A stretch of 64,000 nucleotides of DNA from an uncultured Erysipelotrichaceae bacterium. Lineage in GTDB: Bacteria > Bacillota_I > Bacilli_A > Erysipelotrichales > Erysipelotrichaceae. How positions within the stretch are numbered: the first letter of the stretch is position 1; each line of letters opens with the position of its first letter. Below are positions 26,749 through 36,134 of this stretch, one piece after another. Location of the stretch: positions 1 to 64,000 of the forward strand of contig OMYM01000045.1 in assembly GCA_900315225.1 (NCBI GenBank), read 5' to 3'. The notes below the pieces were generated by a model, which saw only the letters and a program-made list of their open reading frames with translations, was not told the origin of the DNA and made no database searches. The position numbers and the translations under genes are program-made.

Positions 26749-26883
26749 AATACCTCCATCGAATAACCATATTATCACAAAAGCTGGGCGCTCGTTCCAG
26801 GCAATTCAATCTTTGCTTGGATTTTTGCTTGGCGCAAGGCATCCTTTTGGCAGCAATGGGTTAACTGTAGTACCATTATAGAC

Positions 26884-29800
26884 ATGAGTACACATCTTCA
26901 CGCAATAAGCGCATATTCACTGCTTCAGTCCACGATTCGCCCTCAATCGCTGGTGGAAAAAGCCAAGGAATACGGATACACGCATGTCGCATTGACTGAT
27001 AGGAATGTCATGCATGGGGTTCCTTCCTTTCTTGCGGCCTGTAGGCAAGCGCAGATTCATCCGATCATCGGCTTGGAGGCGACATGCTTATATCATGGAG
27101 AAACGGTTGCGTTCTTGCTTTTGGCGATGGACAACCAAGGGTACGCCAATCTTGTCAAGCTGTCGTCGTTGCTTTGCGAGACAGGGCATCCTTGCGCATT
27201 TGAAGACATGAAAAAACTCGGGGCGCATTGTCATTGGATTGCCTATGGGGAGGGTGGATGGTTTGCCTCGGAACTGATCAAGCAGGATTATGAAGGGGTG
27301 GCCAATAAATTGCGCGCCATGCAAGAGGAACTACCGCATTTTGATGTTGCCTTGTCCTATCAAGAGACCTCATTCTATCGCGAGCGCAACGCAACGTTGA
27401 AGAGATTGTGCCAAAGCCTTTCCATTCCGACCGTAGCGCTGAGCAAGATTTGGTATCTGGAACAACAGGATGCGCAAGTTCATAGGATTCTCAACGGCAT
27501 TGCTACATCGCGGACGCTGATGGATAGCTCATTGTCGAAGATTGAAGGAAGGTATTTCCTAAAGCCTCAGGAAATGGAAGGGCTGTACGATGCGGATGAT
27601 CTAGCGCGAAGCGATGAAATCGCAAGGCATTGCCGTTGCGATTACGCGCTGGAAAAAACTTCTCTTCCAGAATATGTGGTTGCTAATGGCATGAGCGCGC
27701 ACGACTACCTTCCACTTCTTTGCGAGGCGGGGCTGCGCAAGCGCTTTGACAATCATCCTTCTGAAATATATGAAAGGCGCCTTGCATATGAATTGGATAT
27801 CATCAGAAAGACGGGGTTTGAGGACTATTTCCTGATTGTCTATGACTTTATCCGATATGCCCGCAGCAAGGGAATCAACGTTGGTCCGGGAAGAGGAAGC
27901 GCTGCTGGTTCGCTGGCCGCGTATTGCCTTGGGATTACCATGGTCGACCCTGTAAAATATAATCTTCTTTTCGAACGTTTTCTAAATCCCGAACGTGTTT
28001 CCATGCCGGATATCGATACCGATATCCCAGACGACAAGAGGGAAGAGGTGATCCATTATGTTGCGGAAACGTATGGAAAAGATCATGTTGCAGGCATTGT
28101 GACATTTGGCACTTTTGGGGCAAAGCAGGCGCTTCGCGATGTTGCAAGGGTAATGAACGTGGGGCAGCGCGAAGTTGATCAGCTTGCCAAGCTTGTCCCA
28201 AACATTCCCCGCGTAACCTTGGCCGACACATATGCGCAAAACAAACGTTTCAAAGTGCTGGTGGACAGCGACAGGAAACTGGGTGAAGTCTACTGGATGG
28301 CGCGCCGCATTGAAGGTCTTCCCCGCCATGCGTCCACGCATGCGGCGGGCGTAGTCCTCTCACGCAAACCCTTGCAGGAGATCGTTCCTGTAATGAAGGG
28401 GAGCGACACTTTGCTCAATACGCAATACACCATGGAACACCTAGAGGCGCTAGGTTTGATTAAAATGGATTTTCTTGGACTCAAGAACCTGACGATTATC
28501 AACGAGATTGTGAATGAAGTGAAAAAGACGGACCCGTCTTTCAGGTTGTATGGCATTCCCCTTGACCATCCAGGACCATACAGCTTGTTTGCCATGGCGG
28601 ATACAGCTGGGGTATTCCAATTTGAATCGGAGGGAATGAGGAATCTTTTGCGCAAGATGCGCCCGTCTCGCTTTGAGGATATTGTTGCCTCACTTGCCTT
28701 GTTCCGCCCTGCTTCCGCCGATAGCATTCCCCGCTATCTTGAAAACCGACGCAATCCGCTTGCTATCCGATATCCTTCACAGGCGCTGGCACCTGTGCTC
28801 AAAGAAACATATGGCGTCATGATCTATCAAGAACAAGCGATGATGACAGCGCGTATTGCGGCAGGTTTTTCTCTTGGCAAGGCGGATATCCTGCGCAAGG
28901 CAATGTCGAAAAAAAATGAAAAACAGATTGAAAGCTTGCGTAGCGACTTTATGAGGGGGGCGGAAAAAAACGGGTATGATCCACGTCTTTCCCAGGAATT
29001 GTACAACTTAGTGGCGCAATTCGGCGGCTACGGGTTCAACAAGTCGCATGCGGTCGCATATGGCTTGGTTTCGTATCAGATGGCGTATCTCAAGGCGGTA
29101 TATCCCCTGCATTTCCATGTTGCCTTGCTGAATCACGCGGTAGGCGATTCCACAAAGACCGCCGAATACGTGGAACAATGTCGACGCAAGAAAATTCCCT
29201 TGATATCCCCGAGCATCAATGAATCCATGGATGTATATGTGGTTCATCGCTCATCTATCCTGATTCCCCTTTCCGTGGTTCGTTCCATTGGCGTTGGCGG
29301 GGCGAGGCTGATCATGGAAGAACGCAATGAAAACGGACTGTATCTTGATTTGTTTGATTTTGTTGCGCGCATGCAGTTGCGCAAGATGACCCGTGCGTCA
29401 ATCGAGGCGTTGATCGATGCTGGGGCGCTTGATTGCCTAGGCTACACAAGGCGGTCATATCTCTCCAAGCTTGACGAGGCATTTCTTTATGCGGACTTGG
29501 TGAGGATTGGCAGCGGCGCGCAGATTTCCATTGACCTTGGTCTTGTTACAAAGCCGCAGATTGAAAATCTTCCAGAAAACGAACTGGAGAAATCCGACCG
29601 TGAGAGAAATGCGCTTGGCTACACGCTTGGCCTACAGGCAATTACCATTGTCAGGCAGAGGCTAGGCATCGACGAGCCATTGTTGTCGTCTTTGCAAGGA
29701 CGGATTGGGCGTGTGCATGGTTTTGCTCAAATCCGCAGCGTGCATCAACACCGCACTAAAAAAGGCGACATGATGGCGTTTGTTAAGATCTCGGATGAAA

Positions 29801-29946
29801 GCGCTGAATTGGATATGGCTGTCATGCCACGGCTTTACCAAGAATGCATGACGTTCCTGGTGCGTGGCGCGTTCATTCTTTTCCGTGCTAAAATATCAAG
29901 CGATATGTCGATTCTTGCGGACAGTATCCAGGAAGTGAGGTTGTGA
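26884..29946 (+). CDS. dnaE: DNA polymerase III alpha subunit, DnaE3 type
   Basis: 1020 residues, shorter than B. subtilis DnaE (1115). An N-terminal PHP domain has lost several metal ligands (HLHAISAYS for HLHVHSEYS, ALTDRN for TDHG), as in Bacillus DnaE. The palm has catalytic aspartates in MPDIDTDIPDDKR; a (HhH)2 region and a C-terminal OB domain (about residues 915-1000) follow. It extends RNA primers in lagging-strand replication alongside PolC. The start must be 26884 because the PHP domain begins at residue 4, yet no Shine-Dalgarno sequence precedes it. Confidence 0.95.
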   Translation: MSTHLHAISAYSLLQSTIRPQSLVEKAKEYGYTHVALTDRNVMHGVPSFLAACRQAQIHPIIGLEATCLYHGETVAFLLLAMDNQGYANLVKLSSLLCETGHPCAFEDMKKLGAHCHWIAYGEGGWFASELIKQDYEGVANKLRAMQEELPHFDVALSYQETSFYRERNATLKRLCQSLSIPTVALSKIWYLEQQDAQVHRILNGIATSRTLMDSSLSKIEGRYFLKPQEMEGLYDADDLARSDEIARHCRCDYALEKTSLPEYVVANGMSAHDYLPLLCEAGLRKRFDNHPSEIYERRLAYELDIIRKTGFEDYFLIVYDFIRYARSKGINVGPGRGSAAGSLAAYCLGITMVDPVKYNLLFERFLNPERVSMPDIDTDIPDDKREEVIHYVAETYGKDHVAGIVTFGTFGAKQALRDVARVMNVGQREVDQLAKLVPNIPRVTLADTYAQNKRFKVLVDSDRKLGEVYWMARRIEGLPRHASTHAAGVVLSRKPLQEIVPVMKGSDTLLNTQYTMEHLEALGLIKMDFLGLKNLTIINEIVNEVKKTDPSFRLYGIPLDHPGPYSLFAMADTAGVFQFESEGMRNLLRKMRPSRFEDIVASLALFRPASADSIPRYLENRRNPLAIRYPSQALAPVLKETYGVMIYQEQAMMTARIAAGFSLGKADILRKAMSKKNEKQIESLRSDFMRGAEKNGYDPRLSQELYNLVAQFGGYGFNKSHAVAYGLVSYQMAYLKAVYPLHFHVALLNHAVGDSTKTAEYVEQCRRKKIPLISPSINESMDVYVVHRSSILIPLSVVRSIGVGGARLIMEERNENGLYLDLFDFVARMQLRKMTRASIEALIDAGALDCLGYTRRSYLSKLDEAFLYADLVRIGSGAQISIDLGLVTKPQIENLPENELEKSDRERNALGYTLGLQAITIVRQRLGIDEPLLSSLQGRIGRVHGFAQIRSVHQHRTKKGDMMAFVKISDESAELDMAVMPRLYQECMTFLVRGAFILFRAKISSDMSILADSIQEVRL

Positions 29947-29949
29947 GAA

Positions 29950-30612
29950 ATGGCGAAAATATTGATCGTTGATGATGAGGAAAACATCCGTGAAGTAGTC
30001 AGGGAATATTGCTTGATCAGTGGATATGAGCCTCGGGAGGCTGCCGATGGCGTGGAAGCGATCGAAATGTTGAAAAAAGAGAGCTTTGACTGCGTGGTCC
30101 TGGATGTCATGATGCCCATGATGGATGGCTTTGCGGCATGCCGCAGAATCAAGGAGCTGAGTTCTGTGCCGGTGATCATGCTAAGTGCACGGCAAGAGGA
30201 ATACGACAAGCTGCTTTGTTTTGAACTTGGCGTAGACGATTACGTGACCAAGCCTTTTTCACCCAAGGAATTGATGGCGAGGATCAAGGTTGTTCTGGAA
30301 AGGGGCAGGACCGTGGACAAGTCTATCCGGAAATACGGAGGACTGGAGATCGATGAACTAGGTCGCACGGTAACGGTCGATGGCCAAAGGATGCCATTGA
30401 CGCCAAAGGAAATCGATCTGTTGCTGTATATGAGCGCAAATGCAAACATTGCCTTGTCTCGGCAGAGATTGCTTGAGGAGGTATGGAACTATGAGTATTG
30501 CGGCGACGACAGGACGGTTGACACACACATCAAGATGCTGCGGCGCAACCTGGGCAGATACCGTGACTGCATTGTGACAGTCAGGGGAATGGGGTACAAG
30601 TTTGAAGCTTGA
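29950..30612 (+). CDS. OmpR-family response regulator
   Basis: 220 residues. Receiver domain with acidic pair DDEE, phospho-acceptor Asp in VVLDVMMP (about residue 53) and Lys in VTKPFSP, then an OmpR/PhoB winged helix (VDTHIKMLRRNLG, VRGMGYKFE). It partners the histidine kinase that starts inside its last codons. Three bp after dnaE, with GTGAGG upstream. The stimulus cannot be deduced from sequence. Confidence 0.95.
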   Translation: MAKILIVDDEENIREVVREYCLISGYEPREAADGVEAIEMLKKESFDCVVLDVMMPMMDGFAACRRIKELSSVPVIMLSARQEEYDKLLCFELGVDDYVTKPFSPKELMARIKVVLERGRTVDKSIRKYGGLEIDELGRTVTVDGQRMPLTPKEIDLLLYMSANANIALSRQRLLEEVWNYEYCGDDRTVDTHIKMLRRNLGRYRDCIVTVRGMGYKFEA

Positions 30613-32047
30613 TTTCCATGGCATACGCTTTCGTTTCTGGTTGGTGTTCCAGGGACTTGCGGCGGGGATCGTCTTGGTCATTGGATTGATGCAGACGGGA
30701 TTGATTCGACCGTACTTTCGCAATGCGAAGATTGCATCGGTTGCCACCGTCGCTGATGTCATCCAGAAGAATCTTTTGACTGAACACTCATCGGAAGGAA
30801 TTTCCACGGCATTGCGAGAAACCGTGGATAACGATGTCTGCATTGTTATATACAACGATGAAGGGCGTAAGATTTATGGCGCCGATAGCCTTGGCGCTGG
30901 ATGCATCTTTGATGTGTCGGTGCATTCGGATGCAGGCAGGCAAGTCAATTCGCTTGAAATGAAAGAGCAGGTTCTTGACAATGGCGGGGAAATCAGTTTC
31001 AATTTGCTCAATCCCCGCACTTCACAAGAGATGATCGTCTATGGCAGGCTGATTCGGCAAAATCTTGCAAACTATTATCTTTATGTCAATTCCCCGCTTG
31101 AACCCGTTGATTCCATTGTCTCTATTTTCACGAAGCAGTATTTCGCATATACTGTTTTTGCAATTCTCATCGCTTCCGTCTTATCTTTCTTGATCGCCAT
31201 GATGGTCACGGATCCAATCGTTAGGATGAAGATGGAGGCGCAGAAACTTTCTAATGCAGACTACGATGTTGTTTTTTCAGGCGGCACTTTTACCGAGACG
31301 CAAGAGCTGGCAAACACGTTGAATGAAGCTGCAAGCAAATTATCAAAGATCGATGAACTTAGGCGCGACTTGATCGCTAATGTCTCCCACGATATACGCA
31401 CGCCTCTTACCGATATACGCGCCTATGCCGAGATGATTCAAGATATCTCTGGTGATGACCCTGTCAAGCGAAACAAGCATTTGAATGTCATTATCCACGA
31501 AACACAATACATGGATCGTTTGGTGAAAGACATGAGCGAGCTATCAAAGATGCAATCTGGGACAGCTGAGCTGAACTTGGAGAATGTCGACCTAGTGCCA
31601 GTGATATACGATATTACGGAGATGGATGAGCAATTGATCGAGGAAGCAGGCATTCAGTTGAGAACTGAACTACCTGAATCGCTTGTCGTTTACGCCGATG
31701 AATTGAAGATCAGCCAGGTGATCGCCAATTACTTGTCCAATGCCATTAAGCATACCCCTCCAGGGAGGAAAATCACCATCAGGGGATATGTAAAGCAGGA
31801 CGAAGAAACAGTGCGCATCGAGGTTGCGGACGAGGGGGAGGGCATTGACGAAAAAGACCTGCCGTATATCTGGGACAGGTATCAAAAGTCCAGCCGTTCT
31901 TTTTCCCGCAACATGACAAGTACTGGGCTTGGTCTCGCGATTGTAAAGGCAATTGTCGATGCGCATGGTGCATCGTATGGCGTTGAGAGCGAAAAGGGCA
32001 AGGGATCGGTGTTTTGGTTTGAGATGAGGGAAACACATGAGGCTTGA
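30602..32047 (+). CDS. Membrane sensor histidine kinase
   Basis: 481 residues. Two membrane helices (about residues 12-32 and 178-200) flank an extracytoplasmic sensor region of about 145 residues. HAMP-like linker, HisKA with NVSHDIRTPL (phospho-acceptor His), and an HATPase domain with NAIKHTPPG, DEGEGI and GLGLAI. The start is a TTG at 30602, 11 bp inside the response regulator, so translation is coupled. The ligand is unknown. Confidence 0.94.
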   Translation: MKLDFHGIRFRFWLVFQGLAAGIVLVIGLMQTGLIRPYFRNAKIASVATVADVIQKNLLTEHSSEGISTALRETVDNDVCIVIYNDEGRKIYGADSLGAGCIFDVSVHSDAGRQVNSLEMKEQVLDNGGEISFNLLNPRTSQEMIVYGRLIRQNLANYYLYVNSPLEPVDSIVSIFTKQYFAYTVFAILIASVLSFLIAMMVTDPIVRMKMEAQKLSNADYDVVFSGGTFTETQELANTLNEAASKLSKIDELRRDLIANVSHDIRTPLTDIRAYAEMIQDISGDDPVKRNKHLNVIIHETQYMDRLVKDMSELSKMQSGTAELNLENVDLVPVIYDITEMDEQLIEEAGIQLRTELPESLVVYADELKISQVIANYLSNAIKHTPPGRKITIRGYVKQDEETVRIEVADEGEGIDEKDLPYIWDRYQKSSRSFSRNMTSTGLGLAIVKAIVDAHGASYGVESEKGKGSVFWFEMRETHEA

Positions 32048-32711
32048 TTATTTGTACGGCACACCGTTTGAGATTTATCAGGACGAGGAAATGTTTCATT
32101 TTAACTCAGACACGGAACTTCTTGGTCGCTTCATCAAGGTATCAAAGAATGATTCCGTGCTTGACATCGGCTGCAACAATGGCGCCTTGTTGCTGTATGC
32201 GGGAATGCATGGAAACAAGAGACTCACAGGTGTGGACATCTTTGAAAAAGCCACTTCACTTGCACGCGAAAATCTAGAAAGAAACGGGCTAGAAGGCACT
32301 TTTCACACTTGCAGGATTCAAGATTACGAAGGAATGCGATATGATATTATCATGTGCAATCCACCTTATTTCGATACCCGGAATGAAGACTTGAAAAACC
32401 TGAATCCCTATTTGCGTGCCGCAAGGCATGAGGAATATCTTTCGCTGTGGGATTTGCTGTCCAGCGTCAAGCGCCTGCTTGCTAAAAACGGAACGTTCTT
32501 CATGGTGCATCGCCCCGACCGCATGCAGGAAGTGATCTTGCAATGTGCCAAGCTGGACATGCATGTGTGCGTTGTCAAGCTTGCCTATGCCAGTCACTTG
32601 GGCAGGGCAAAGTCTATCCTTTATGGTATTCGCCATGGCGAAGGGGGAATGAAGGTGGATAGTCCGGCGTATCTGGACGACAGAGATTCATTCCAGGAGG
32701 TGAGACTATGA
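32037..32711 (+). CDS. TrmN6-like tRNA1(Val) adenine-N6 methyltransferase family protein
   Basis: 224 residues. Class I SAM methyltransferase with VLDIGCNNGALLL (SAM loop) and the N6-adenine signature CNPPYFD near residue 107. It matches the YabB/YfiC (TrmN6) group, which modifies A37 of tRNA-Val; the substrate is inferred from family only. It overlaps the histidine kinase end by 11 bp and the next gene by 4 bp, so it is part of the same transcript. Confidence 0.86.
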   Translation: MRLDYLYGTPFEIYQDEEMFHFNSDTELLGRFIKVSKNDSVLDIGCNNGALLLYAGMHGNKRLTGVDIFEKATSLARENLERNGLEGTFHTCRIQDYEGMRYDIIMCNPPYFDTRNEDLKNLNPYLRAARHEEYLSLWDLLSSVKRLLAKNGTFFMVHRPDRMQEVILQCAKLDMHVCVVKLAYASHLGRAKSILYGIRHGEGGMKVDSPAYLDDRDSFQEVRL

Positions 32712-34099
32712 TGCTGGTGGTTTGGGTTCTGCTGATCATTGTATTGAGTATCATGGGATTGATGATATACAGTTTGACCCGTGGCTCCGAATGGCTGCCA
32801 TTTGTATCAAGGGACATCGATGAAAGCGTGGATGAACACAACCAAAGCCAGGACGATGCTGTTTTTCACTACTTTGAAAGGAAAGCTGGCTACGAGGATA
32901 TCATTTCGCTTGACGATGAAGACTATTACGATGAAGAGTTGCCTCCGGATGGACTAGATGATGGGGATGAAGATAACGCATTGGACGAAGTAGCCAATCC
33001 CTTGAGCGAACCGCAATATGAAGAATCACAATATGAAATAGGCACCGATGATTCCATGGAGCAGGATGATTTTGATGTTGCCGTCCAAGAAGCGCTATAC
33101 GAGATCGATGGCGCCGCTCCTAGCAAGGCGAAGTTTCTCCGGGAGATCGATTTGCAATGGCCAGGCTCCAAGGTGATACTTCAAAGGATTCCGCTGGATA
33201 GCGGTGTTTTATTCCATTGGGCAGGTCTTTCTCGCAATGAGCACAGCATATTGTTTGTAGCCTCGGGACAAGAGGGTTTTCGAGTATTGATGCAGTGTAT
33301 CCAGCGCATATGTGAGGACAACGTTGTTCCTGGAAATGATGCATGGATACTGATGGCGGATGATGAGCGGATTTTGGACAATGCGCGTGAAGAAGCATTG
33401 AGTTATTTTAAGGCAAAGCATTTGGAGTGCATTGTCCTAGAGGAAGGCTTTGGCATCGATACATTGTTTAGCGATGGGCGGGATTACGCCCTTGTCGGCA
33501 TTGGTTCGAAGCTTTCGTTGACAGTTGGTGTGCAGAAAAACCAGGCATCAAGTGAATGGTTGCGCAGTTTTTCCATCGACTTTATGTTTCCCGCATCGAT
33601 GTCTTCGGTGACTGCGGAATCCATTGCGCATATCCTGCCGTCCCTTTCCGTTGGAATACGTATGCAATTTACCATGAAGCAGCGGCAGGTTGCGGAAAAC
33701 ATTTCGCAATTGAGTCCGCAAGTACGCTACTGGTTCCGTCCTGAGATTAATGTCGAAGAACAGAATGGATATTACATCCTGCAAATTAGCGCAATGGACG
33801 ACGACATGCTTGATGAAGCGTATGATATCATTCGCCAAAGCATTGGTCCTAGAATTGGGATTACGAAGATTGCCGAGCAACGGAAAGCCCATGTATGTGA
33901 TTTTGACAGTGAGTTTCTTCAAATGATTCAGAATGCAATCGAGGGTTCCTACAGGATTGAAGACATTGTTCCTGTTCTTGCCAGGGGCATCGATGTCTGG
34001 GGAGATTGGGATGCCTACACTTTTTCACCGATTGTCTTGTCGGAGGCAGGGCGTTCTATGGACGCCATGATTCGCTTCTATTATTCATTGATCGTGTGA
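32708..34099 (+). CDS. Membrane-anchored M20-peptidase-like protein with lost active site
   Basis: 463 residues. One N-terminal membrane helix (residues 2-22), an acidic linker of about 110 residues, then a region whose layout resembles M20 peptidases of the PM20D1/CPS1 type. The HxD metal motif is absent (VASGQEG in its place), the catalytic Glu pair region reads MADDERI, and the TDSRH segment before the C-terminal TFSPIVLSEAG is missing. The end MIRFYYSLIV is typical of the family. I infer a pseudoenzyme, perhaps a binding or scaffold protein. Family assignment is by eye and tentative. Confidence 0.6.
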   Translation: MMLVVWVLLIIVLSIMGLMIYSLTRGSEWLPFVSRDIDESVDEHNQSQDDAVFHYFERKAGYEDIISLDDEDYYDEELPPDGLDDGDEDNALDEVANPLSEPQYEESQYEIGTDDSMEQDDFDVAVQEALYEIDGAAPSKAKFLREIDLQWPGSKVILQRIPLDSGVLFHWAGLSRNEHSILFVASGQEGFRVLMQCIQRICEDNVVPGNDAWILMADDERILDNAREEALSYFKAKHLECIVLEEGFGIDTLFSDGRDYALVGIGSKLSLTVGVQKNQASSEWLRSFSIDFMFPASMSSVTAESIAHILPSLSVGIRMQFTMKQRQVAENISQLSPQVRYWFRPEINVEEQNGYYILQISAMDDDMLDEAYDIIRQSIGPRIGITKIAEQRKAHVCDFDSEFLQMIQNAIEGSYRIEDIVPVLARGIDVWGDWDAYTFSPIVLSEAGRSMDAMIRFYYSLIV

Positions 34100-34106
34100 T
34101 AATCGA

Positions 34107-34140
34107 ATGCCCTTGCGACTGATGGCGCAAGGGCATGTTT
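34107..34140 (+). terminator. Terminator of the dnaE-two-component-M20-like unit
   Basis: ATGCCCTTGCG (34107-34117) pairs with CGCAAGGGCAT (34126-34136), followed by GTTTGTTT. Confidence 0.85.
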
Positions 34141-34351
34141 GTTTATCCTTGGATGAGCGGTATGAAAATCGATAGGTTCATGTATACTTGGAAACATAGT
34201 TGCATCAGAACGATTAAATATCTAGAACAGATATTTACAATCGTTTCACATATAACAGCCGGTATTGGTAAATTCTACGCAATTGCGCTGCCAAGTCTAG
34301 CGCCAGTCATCAATGAAATTTGTTGCAATGCGGATTGTCTTTGGCTGTATG

Positions 34352-35203
34352 TCAGTAATTGACATGGTGTAGCCGATACATTACAGCCTCTGCCCCGGCA
34401 AGAAAACGCACATCCTCCCAGGAGGTACCAACCCCGTTGGTAATATCAAGGATGAAGTTGTTGACTTCATGCTTTCCCCTGAGGTATTTGGTGGCGTGGC
34501 TTGGCGTGTAGAACGACATGAAATAGAAATACGCCTGACCGCCATGACTGTGGCCGGCGAGAAAATAGTCGGTGATATCCGCTGGAACACGGTCTGCGGT
34601 ATCTGGCGTATGGCACACCGTGATGGTATAGGTGGTACGGGAAACAGAGGAATAGGCTGTATCAATGTCTAAGCTGCCCTTGTATTCACTGTCCAGGCCG
34701 ACCAAGACGATGCCTTGGGAACCTTTGTTGCGCAGGTTTGCGACCTTGTTCTCCAGAAGTTCAAAGTCCGCCGCAAGAAGCGTCTGTCGTATGGATTCAG
34801 TCTTTTCCTCACTGGCATGGTCATTGTCGCCTAGGACAGCGAATTTGCCTAGCGGCGCGTTGATTGATTTTAACAATGAAGTGACGGCGACATTGCTTTC
34901 TTCCGTTACCAAGGCATTTTCGTCATACAGGTCGCCGCCAAAGACAACGATATCCGGTGCCGCAATGTTGACCATGTCTACAAATCGAGCAAATCTTTCT
35001 TCATCCATGAATGTTCCGTATTCAAGGTCGGAAAAGAACAAAATTGAAATGCCATCCATTTGTTCGGGGATACGCGGGTTCTCTAAGCTTTCGTAGCGAA
35101 TCATGAAACGAGAAGGCGCTAGGTTGAATGAATCATAGACGCAATATACCATCAGTATCATGGCTGTGGCAAAAAAGATGAATATTTTTAGAATTGATCG
35201 CAT
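34352..35203 (-). CDS. Membrane-anchored calcineurin-like phosphoesterase with altered first motif
   Basis: 283 residues from ATG 35203, which has GAGGTG just upstream (a GTG at 35209 overlaps that site). An N-terminal signal anchor is followed by a metallophosphoesterase domain: GGDLYD, LGDNDH, CHTPD and AGHSHGGQ are intact, but the first motif, normally SDxH, reads SDLEYG, so a metal-binding His is Glu. It may use a different metal or be weakly active. It probably acts outside the membrane. Resembles the YkuE/YaeI group; the substrate is unknown. Confidence 0.85.
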   Translation of the reverse strand: MRSILKIFIFFATAMILMVYCVYDSFNLAPSRFMIRYESLENPRIPEQMDGISILFFSDLEYGTFMDEERFARFVDMVNIAAPDIVVFGGDLYDENALVTEESNVAVTSLLKSINAPLGKFAVLGDNDHASEEKTESIRQTLLAADFELLENKVANLRNKGSQGIVLVGLDSEYKGSLDIDTAYSSVSRTTYTITVCHTPDTADRVPADITDYFLAGHSHGGQAYFYFMSFYTPSHATKYLRGKHEVNNFILDITNGVGTSWEDVRFLAGAEAVMYRLHHVNY

Positions 35204-35277
35204 GCTCACCTCGTAAACGAATTAAATGATATCACAGTTATTCGTTTGAGTGTTAAAATACAGTCTGAGGTCTGAGT

Positions 35278-36042
35278 ATGATAAAGAAGAACTATCTGAT
35301 ACCGATGGAGGTCTTGATGGATGAATTGGTTCCTGTCGAAGGAGCCAAGGAATTCATGGAAGCCTTGAGATACAATGGGATACCATACGTGATTATCACT
35401 GATCGCAGCGCAAGGTCGCGCGAGAGGCTCGCGGCCACAATGAACGAGATGGGTTTTAAGTTTGTCCGTCCATCCCGCATATATACAAGCGTCATGGGCG
35501 CGGTGGATTTCGCGGTATGGCAGTTTCCTGAAAAGAGGCGTGCATACTTCATAGGCGGTACGGGCTTGCGGACAACGCTGGAGGAAGTCCAGTTTGAAAT
35601 CAGCAGGTTATCGCCAGACCTTTTGTTCATTGGCATGAATCGAAATATGGATTACCATGACTACAGCGATGCTGCGTATGTGGTGCGCAAGGGAGCACAG
35701 ATGATTTCCACGGATTCCCGAATGATCCAGTATCAAAATGGCGATGCCGAGATCGGAAATGGCGCCATTGTCAGAATGCTTGAGGCATCCACTGGCAAGG
35801 TTGCGATCGATGCCGGGATGGGTTCGGATCTGCTGATCATGATGACATTACGCTATATGCGAGTGCAGCCTGAGGATGTCATTGCGATCGGGACGGATTT
35901 TAAGAGGCATATTCTTCCGGCGGCAAGGTGTGGTATAGAGACAATGTTTATTACCCATGGGCGGTCTCTTATGGAGTCGGGCATTACGGAGGAGCTGCAT
36001 CCAACGTATATGGTCGAGGATTTGTATGGATTGTGTAAATAA
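35278..36042 (+). CDS. NagD-like HAD-fold protein lacking the catalytic aspartates
   Basis: 254 residues with the NagD/pNPPase layout: start YLIPMEVLMDELVPVEGAKEF, a cap region, and a second half with ISTDSRMIQ, NGAIVRMLEASTG and VIAIGTDFKRHI. The nucleophile motif DxDG is PMEVL here, so both aspartates are gone; the motif III Lys and the motif IV first Asp are also not evident. Inferred to be catalytically dead. The start has only a weak GAGG upstream. A terminator follows; partners unknown. Confidence 0.82.
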   Translation: MIKKNYLIPMEVLMDELVPVEGAKEFMEALRYNGIPYVIITDRSARSRERLAATMNEMGFKFVRPSRIYTSVMGAVDFAVWQFPEKRRAYFIGGTGLRTTLEEVQFEISRLSPDLLFIGMNRNMDYHDYSDAAYVVRKGAQMISTDSRMIQYQNGDAEIGNGAIVRMLEASTGKVAIDAGMGSDLLIMMTLRYMRVQPEDVIAIGTDFKRHILPAARCGIETMFITHGRSLMESGITEELHPTYMVEDLYGLCK

Positions 36043-36062
36043 AATATGGAAAACACAGGGCT

Positions 36063-36088
36063 AGGAACGAGGGCGTTCCTTTTCTTTT
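36063..36088 (+). terminator. Terminator of the HAD-like gene
   Basis: AGGAACG and CGTTCCT pair around a short loop, followed by TTTCTTTT. Confidence 0.82.
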
Positions 36089-36120
36089 GCTTGATTTTAA
36101 AATTTTTGCGAGGTGATTTG

Positions 36121-36129
36121 TGGTATTAT
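36121..36129 (+). promoter_or_regulatory. Extended -10 promoter of leuS
   Basis: TGG-TATTAT at 36121-36129; a normal -35 at the right spacing is not evident. Confidence 0.55.
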
Positions 36130-36134
36130 ATTGA

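Noticed and set aside
34144-34344. Open frame of about 66 codons starting MKIDRFMYTWKHS in the gap after the M20-like gene
   Set aside because: No ribosome site or promoter and no recognisable family; it follows a terminator directly. Kept only as a weak possibility of a small or decayed gene.
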